Below, in pieces: positions 4,901-8,934 of a stretch of DNA of 8,934 nucleotides (the first letter of the stretch is position 1; each line of letters starts with the position of its first letter). The notes beneath the pieces are model-generated. The model did not search any database and was not told the origin of the DNA. It worked only from the letters and a program-made list of their open reading frames with translations. A program made the position numbers and the translations under genes. The DNA comes from Thermoplasmata archaeon (GTDB lineage Archaea; Thermoplasmatota; Thermoplasmata; Thermoplasmatales; Thermoplasmataceae): contig JAJZOM010000014.1 of assembly GCA_021811505.1 (NCBI GenBank), positions 1-8,934 on the forward strand. The letters run 5' to 3'.

Positions 4901-6128
4901 AAGTCTCCTGCAAAAGCTGGAAGCTGAGGTGGGGAAATGCATCAGCTGCGGTTTCTGTGAAAGCGTGTGTCCTACCTTATCCCCCGCAGGCTATGACCTG
5001 TGGAAAGGAGCAAGAGGCCGGGTTCTCGTCGGGAAGGAACTTGCAAGGGATCTGCGATCGGGAAGCAATGAGATCCTTCACGTTTCAGACAGCTTTTACT
5101 CATGCCTTGACTGTTATGCCTGCCTGTATGTATGTCCTGCCGGCGTAAATGCAGGTATCGTAAGCCACACATCCAGAGAGATAATCGCGTCGGGAATGCT
5201 TCCTGAAAACGAGAATCCCGTAGCGAAGATGATTGTATCAACCACAATGAAGTACCTGAATCCTCTCGGAATCAGGGAAAAAGCGTCAAGATGGGCGGAA
5301 GGACTGAACTTCAATGAGAACTCTCCTGACCTGCTCTATACGGGAAACATGTTTCAGCTCATGCCGTACACAAAGAGCCTCAACTCCTTGAGAAACCTGA
5401 TGGGCAGGAGAATGTCCAAATTCATGGCAGGCCTTGTGGGCAAGCATCCTTCACTCATAGGGTTCATCGGCAACAGGAGAGACAGGGATCTTGATGCCCG
5501 TATGTCGCAGTCCCTGAGGAACATAGTTGAACTCCTGGAATCTTCCGGACTGGATGTAAAATACCTCGGAAACAGCGAACCATATCCGGGGACCTTTATC
5601 TATGATCTCGGATACGCGGATCAATTCAGGATATATGCGGAGAAAGTTACGAAAATATTGAAGGATAGCGGAGCAAAGAGAATCATAACCATCGATCCCC
5701 ATACATATGACCTGCTGAAGAATACATATCCTAAATTCGTCAGGAACTTCGATTTCGAGGTGGTTCACTATATCGATCTGATTAAGGATCTTGATTTCGG
5801 GAAATCCGGGGAAAAAGTAACTTTCCATGAACCATGCCACCTCGTCCTGAGGGAAAGTCCATACGATTCTCCAATGGATCTCATTAGACAGACATCGGAA
5901 GTGGTTCTTCCGGCCAGGAGCGGAAGGAAAACGAGGTGTTGTGGAGGACCAAACGAATTGCTCTTCCCGGAGCTTTCGGAAAAGGTATCGGAACAGAGGT
6001 ATGGCGAACTCAGGGAAACAGGTGCTTCAAGGGTGGTAACCGCATGCCCGATATGTTTCACGAATCTCGCGAAGGATGAAAAAACAATAGAAATAAGTGA
6101 CTTCCTGATTGAAAAATTGAGGAAGTGA
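4893..6128 (+). CDS. Iron-sulfur CCG-domain electron-transfer subunit (GlpC/GlcF/HdrD-like)
   Basis: This 411-residue protein should carry electrons from the adjacent flavoprotein to a quinone or other acceptor. The N-terminal ferredoxin-like part has two Cx2Cx2Cx3CP motifs, Cys16/19/22/26 and Cys71/74/77/81, for two [4Fe-4S] clusters. The C-terminal part has a complete CCG domain: HEPCH (Cys315), RCCGGP (Cys349/350) and CPIC (Cys385/388). An earlier segment (about 223-283) follows the CCG-domain layout but lacks all its cysteines: EPYPG stands where EPCCG is expected and DPHTY where a CxxC-type motif is expected. No clear membrane anchor is seen. Translation starts at TTG, 8 bases inside the upstream gene; no ATG is available before residue 102, after both ferredoxin motifs. 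The stop abuts the stop of the converging gene. Confidence 0.88.
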   Translation: MTESLLQKLEAEVGKCISCGFCESVCPTLSPAGYDLWKGARGRVLVGKELARDLRSGSNEILHVSDSFYSCLDCYACLYVCPAGVNAGIVSHTSREIIASGMLPENENPVAKMIVSTTMKYLNPLGIREKASRWAEGLNFNENSPDLLYTGNMFQLMPYTKSLNSLRNLMGRRMSKFMAGLVGKHPSLIGFIGNRRDRDLDARMSQSLRNIVELLESSGLDVKYLGNSEPYPGTFIYDLGYADQFRIYAEKVTKILKDSGAKRIITIDPHTYDLLKNTYPKFVRNFDFEVVHYIDLIKDLDFGKSGEKVTFHEPCHLVLRESPYDSPMDLIRQTSEVVLPARSGRKTRCCGGPNELLFPELSEKVSEQRYGELRETGASRVVTACPICFTNLAKDEKTIEISDFLIEKLRK

Positions 6129-8123
6129 TTATCTTCCTTTATAATCCGGTTTCCTCTTCTGGAGAAAAGCCGATATTCCTTCCTTGAGGTCCTCGGTGCC
6201 GTAGAGAAGCCCCATCGCCATTGTCTCCATCTCCAGGCCGTTATCTGCAGGCACGTCGCTTCCTTTGTTGATCAGGCGTTTGGCTATAGCCGCTGATATT
6301 GGAGCAACTCTTGTTGCAAGATCTTCGGCAAACGATCTGGTTTCATCATCTATCCTGTCTGCCGCATACAATTTTGATACAAGCCCTATTTCACTGGCAA
6401 ATTTTCCGTCGAATCTCTCACCGGTGAGTATCAGGAAAGTTGCCCTTGACATTCCAAGGAGCTTGGAAAGCCTCTGGCTGCCGCCCCATCCCGGTATAAG
6501 CCCCAGTGTAACCTCGGGGAAACCTATTTTGGCATCAGGGGTGGAAACCCTCATGTCACACCATATGGACAGCTCGAAACCTCCGCCCAGAACATAGCCC
6601 TTCATCTCGGCGATGGTAATCTTCGGGATCTCCGAAAGCATACGGAACGTCCTCTCGCCCAGTCTTGCATTCTCAGCAAAATCCATCGGTCCGCTGAAAA
6701 ACTGGGTGAGCTGGGCACCAGCCGAAAAGTTTTCGCCGGATCCCCTGACCACAATCACATTGATCTCCTTACTGTTCCAGAGTTCAGTCAGGTTCTTTTC
6801 AAGCCCCTTCAGGACATCATAGCTGATCAGGTTATTCCTAGTGTTGGATATAGTCAGATATGCTACTTTCTTATCCTGATCCATTGACAGGGAAACCGGG
6901 GAAGTCCCATCTTTCTGCACAGGTTCCTTTTTCTCAGCAGTTCCTGCCTGGGGTTCAGCGGTCTTATGCCTTCCAGCAAGTAATTCCCTCAACTTTCCCT
7001 CCTGGATTGACCTGGCAGGATAGAAAATTCTGGTGTCAAACTTTTCACTGAGTTTTTCCAGCTTCTTCTTGATCTCAGCGTTGGTCAGGCCCTCAGCGAC
7101 CGAGATCGGGCCAAACGGCCTGTTCATTCCCAGCTTCACGCCCGTTTCTATGTCCGACGGCTCCGCAATTCCCTCTTCAATGATTTTCGCGGCCTCGTTT
7201 ATCTCCACCACGAGAACATCCATCAGATCAATGACAGATGACGGCTTCGCATCCGGTATCTTTGCATGACCGTTCTCCCAGACATAAATGCCCTTTCCCG
7301 TCTTGGATCCAAGATTCTTTGCCTCAACGAAACTGTCAAAAAATCTGCATTTTCCATATTCAGGGTCAATGGTTTCGGAGTAGTACCTGAGGGAGTGTAC
7401 CACAGTGTCGATTCCCACATAGTCTATCAGTTCATAAGGCCCCATTGGCAGGCCCTGCGATTTCCCGAACGCATCTATTTCCTCAGGCTTCGCCATTTTC
7501 TTATCCATAATGAGGCAGAACAGCAGGCTTTCCGGAGCATTTATCCTGTTTACCACGAATCCAGGGCTGTCCTTGAGTACCCTGATCGGCGTTTTTCCTA
7601 TGATCTTCGTGAACTCAAAGAGGCTGTCGAAAGTTTCCTGTGAGGTCTTTTCAGATTTTATTACCTCTACCAGTTTCATTACCACTGGAGGATTGAAAAA
7701 GTGCATTCCAAGAAAACGATCCGGGTTGACAACGTCCTTAGCAAGCGTAGTTATCCTTATGTTTGAAGTATTGGAAGCAATGATGGCGTCTTTCCTGCAA
7801 TTGCCCGAAATCTGCTTCATCAGTGAGATTTTGAGATCAGGTATTTCCGGAACGGCCTCGATTATGAGGTCCGCATCCTTTACGCTTTCCTTAAGGTCGC
7901 TGCTGAAAGCTATTCTTCCAAGCACCTCGGAAGCTTTTTCCGGAGATATCCTCCCGGATTTCTTCATCTTTTCCAGGCTTGTGCCAATTCCGCTTTCTGC
8001 TTTTTTCAGGGCCTCCGGAAACGCATCCTCAAGGATAACAGGAATTCCGGAAAGCGCAACAACTTCAGCTATGCCATGTCCCATTATGCCTGCGCCAATT
8101 ACCGTAACCCGTCTTATGTCCAA
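6129..8123 (-). CDS. 3-hydroxyacyl-CoA dehydrogenase / enoyl-CoA hydratase fusion
   Basis: This 664-residue bifunctional enzyme would hydrate a trans-2-enoyl-CoA and oxidise the resulting (S)-3-hydroxyacyl-CoA with NAD. Residues 1-185 form the Rossmann domain: VIGAGIMGHG (8-17), ASNTSN with Ser120, and HFFNP with His141, followed by Glu153 and Asn192 as the rest of the catalytic set. The helical dehydrogenase C-domains cover about 186-382. A Lys/Glu/Pro-rich linker (about 385-408) leads to a crotonase domain (410-664) with both hydratase glutamates, Glu517 in LGGGFE and Glu537 in GFPE. The domain order is opposite to bacterial FadB and matches the archaeal crotonyl-CoA hydratase/3-hydroxybutyryl-CoA dehydrogenase type. 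The TTG start at 8123 is supported by AAGGAAGTGA at 8128-8137. It lies 4 bases after the SCP2 gene. Chain-length preference is unknown. Confidence 0.93.
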   Translation of the reverse strand: MDIRRVTVIGAGIMGHGIAEVVALSGIPVILEDAFPEALKKAESGIGTSLEKMKKSGRISPEKASEVLGRIAFSSDLKESVKDADLIIEAVPEIPDLKISLMKQISGNCRKDAIIASNTSNIRITTLAKDVVNPDRFLGMHFFNPPVVMKLVEVIKSEKTSQETFDSLFEFTKIIGKTPIRVLKDSPGFVVNRINAPESLLFCLIMDKKMAKPEEIDAFGKSQGLPMGPYELIDYVGIDTVVHSLRYYSETIDPEYGKCRFFDSFVEAKNLGSKTGKGIYVWENGHAKIPDAKPSSVIDLMDVLVVEINEAAKIIEEGIAEPSDIETGVKLGMNRPFGPISVAEGLTNAEIKKKLEKLSEKFDTRIFYPARSIQEGKLRELLAGRHKTAEPQAGTAEKKEPVQKDGTSPVSLSMDQDKKVAYLTISNTRNNLISYDVLKGLEKNLTELWNSKEINVIVVRGSGENFSAGAQLTQFFSGPMDFAENARLGERTFRMLSEIPKITIAEMKGYVLGGGFELSIWCDMRVSTPDAKIGFPEVTLGLIPGWGGSQRLSKLLGMSRATFLILTGERFDGKFASEIGLVSKLYAADRIDDETRSFAEDLATRVAPISAAIAKRLINKGSDVPADNGLEMETMAMGLLYGTEDLKEGISAFLQKRKPDYKGR

Positions 8124-8127
8124 GACG

Positions 8128-8463
8128 TCACTTCCTTATCTTGGAAATGATGCTTGTGAGTTTCTGGGCGCTGAAAACGTCTCCTGAAACCTTTAACTGG
8201 CCCTGCATAAACGCCTTGATGGCATCGGTCTTTCCGCTGAAAACGTCGGAAAGTACCTGGTCGGTGGCAGACACGGTTGCACCGGCTCCGGGCAATTCTC
8301 CTTCCTTGAGGTTCATCCTGCCGTCTTTTATGTCCACATAATATGGGGAACTGTCCGAAGGCTTGATCTGGAAAGACTTGTTGAATCCTGCAAGCTCATT
8401 CTTCAGGGCAGCGATGTTTCCCGCCATGTCCACAATCTCTTTCACAACATTGAAAGAACTCAT
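8128..8463 (-). CDS. SCP2-family lipid/acyl-CoA carrier protein
   Basis: This 111-residue protein consists of one sterol-carrier-protein-2 domain. The pattern is an N-terminal helix, beta strands around SFQIKPSD and YYVDIKDGRMNL, and the highly typical C-terminal block: a helix in DQVLSDVFSGKTDAIKAFMQGQLKVSGD, read here as SGKTDAIKAFMQGQLKV, then DVFSAQKLTSII. The domain forms a hydrophobic tunnel that holds fatty acyl-CoA or other lipids. It starts with ATG at 8463 with a box A about 29 bases upstream, so it is probably leaderless and first in an operon with the dehydrogenase-hydratase fusion. The stop codon overlaps that gene's ribosome binding site. Likely role: binding or delivering acyl-CoA substrates to the fusion enzyme (inference). 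Sterols are not expected in archaea. Confidence 0.85.
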   Translation of the reverse strand: MSSFNVVKEIVDMAGNIAALKNELAGFNKSFQIKPSDSSPYYVDIKDGRMNLKEGELPGAGATVSATDQVLSDVFSGKTDAIKAFMQGQLKVSGDVFSAQKLTSIISKIRK

Positions 8464-8486
8464 AAATGTATAACAGTGAAATCGTA

Positions 8487-8497
8487 GAATAAGTTTA
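8487..8497 (-). promoter_or_regulatory. Box A of the SCP2-fusion enzyme operon
   Basis: The minus strand reads TAAACTTATTC, centred about 29 bases before the SCP2 ATG at 8463. It is a moderate match to box A at leaderless spacing. Confidence 0.4.
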
Positions 8498-8501
8498 CTG
8501 C

Positions 8502-8511
8502 TAAAAAGAAG
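8502..8511 (-). terminator. T-rich tract after the disulfide oxidoreductase gene
   Basis: Minus-strand transcripts from the oxidoreductase gene meet CTTCTTTTTA about 18-27 bases past the stop, a weak intrinsic-type terminator in the short gap before the SCP2 promoter. Confidence 0.3.
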
Positions 8512-8528
8512 AGTAATGGGAATTCTGA

Positions 8529-8934
8529 TTATGAATGGCTGTAGGCTTCAAGTACATATTCTGCAAACTGGTCATCGGGGTATGCACCAACGAACTGAAC
8601 CTCGCCGTTTATGACTATGTGGGGAACCGATGAGACTCCAGCTTCTTCAGAATCTTTTTCGAACTCCAGGGACTCAACCATCTCTCCGGTTATATTGTCG
8701 TTCAATATTGCAAATTTATGCGCTGTCACGACTGCTTTCGGGCAATAGGGGCATGTCGGCGTGACAAAGACCTTTATGGTCACGGGCTTGTCTATCTTCT
8801 TGATCATTTCCACGGCCTTGGATGAAACTTCCACTTCCCACTTGGAAACGTTCTTCAGATCATCGATGAGCGATCCAAATTCATAGCCAGACGGCAGTCC
8901 TGTGTATTTTATCCTGCCATCCCTGACTCCATGT
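8529..8934 (-). CDS. Protein disulfide oxidoreductase (glutaredoxin/thioredoxin-like), 5' end outside window
   Basis: The frame is open to the right edge, so this is the C-terminal part of a longer protein. A GTG at 8834 is in frame but is internal. The reading before it, containing KYTGLPSGYEFGSLIDDL, matches the end of the first thioredoxin-like unit in archaeal two-domain oxidoreductases of about 220-240 residues. The second unit has the redox motif CPYC in FVTPTCPYCPKA and the cis-proline region SSVPHIV, followed by NGEVQFVGAYPDDQF. These enzymes form or shuffle cytosolic disulfides and can take electrons from thioredoxin reductase. Both cysteines of the second unit are intact; the first unit's motif is outside the window. 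It is transcribed separately from the SCP2 operon. Confidence 0.9.
   Translation of the reverse strand, partial: HGVRDGRIKYTGLPSGYEFGSLIDDLKNVSKWEVEVSSKAVEMIKKIDKPVTIKVFVTPTCPYCPKAVVTAHKFAILNDNITGEMVESLEFEKDSEEAGVSSVPHIVINGEVQFVGAYPDDQFAEYVLEAYSHS

Noticed and set aside
7510..8187. Long plus-strand open frame (225 codons) opposite the dehydrogenase domain
   Set aside because: It is Ser/Ile-rich antisense translation of the fusion gene, which has a full set of catalytic residues on the minus strand.
8529..8834. Reading the disulfide oxidoreductase as a complete 101-residue glutaredoxin starting at GTG 8834
   Set aside because: The frame stays open to the window edge and the upstream residues match the linker region of two-domain protein disulfide oxidoreductases, so the GTG is internal.
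1..8934. CRISPR array or retron-like structure
   Set aside because: No regularly spaced repeats of 25-40 bases and no Cas or reverse-transcriptase motifs are visible in any frame.

Overview
The window looks like a chromosomal segment of a thermoacidophilic euryarchaeon, most likely of the Thermoplasmatales group (relatives of Ferroplasma, Thermoplasma and Cuniculiplasma). This placement is inference. It rests on several things seen in the sequence: A/T-rich box A elements about 25-30 bases in front of start codons with little or no leader (the leaderless mRNA pattern); frequent AGG/AGA arginine codons; a tRNA gene without an encoded CCA; a dehydrogenase-hydratase fusion in the archaeal domain order; and an archaeal-type protein disulfide oxidoreductase.

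Left part, about 1-2900, is accessory DNA. It holds a VapB/VapC toxin-antitoxin pair with overlapping genes, a possible decayed ribbon-helix-helix antitoxin, and on the minus strand a complete Fic-domain AMP-transferase-type protein with its own inhibitory motif. Next come an AT-rich promoter region carrying three copies of a 10-bp operator-like word, the C-terminal end of an IS4-type transposase broken by an 8-bp tandem duplication, a small membrane protein, and on the minus strand a small PD-(D/E)XK-like nuclease protein. No intact gene lies between 1712 and 2323; that stretch holds the Fic promoter and the transposase relic.

The boundary at 3014-3085 is a tRNA-Thr(UGU) gene on the minus strand. 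Its 3' end points toward the accessory part, as expected if that part arrived by integration at a tRNA gene, although no repeated tRNA end is visible inside the window.

Right part, about 3200-8934, is metabolic. A small winged-helix regulator is followed by a two-gene operon for a glycolate/D-lactate dehydrogenase-type FAD subunit and its iron-sulfur/CCG-domain electron-transfer partner (TTG start, 8-base overlap). Facing it with no space between stop codons is a minus-strand operon encoding an SCP2-like lipid-carrier protein and a 664-residue fusion of 3-hydroxyacyl-CoA dehydrogenase with enoyl-CoA hydratase. Upstream of that, running off the right edge, is a protein disulfide oxidoreductase. 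Together these suggest oxidation of hydroxy acids and acyl-CoA thioesters, with electrons going to NADH and to a membrane or flavoprotein acceptor.

I did not find a clearly new multi-gene system. The most unusual points are the inverted operator-like repeat around the Fic box A, the Fe-S subunit whose first CCG domain has lost its cysteines, the SCP2-HAD/ECH pairing that parallels the peroxisomal multifunctional enzyme, and the exactly reconstructable frameshift in the transposase relic.
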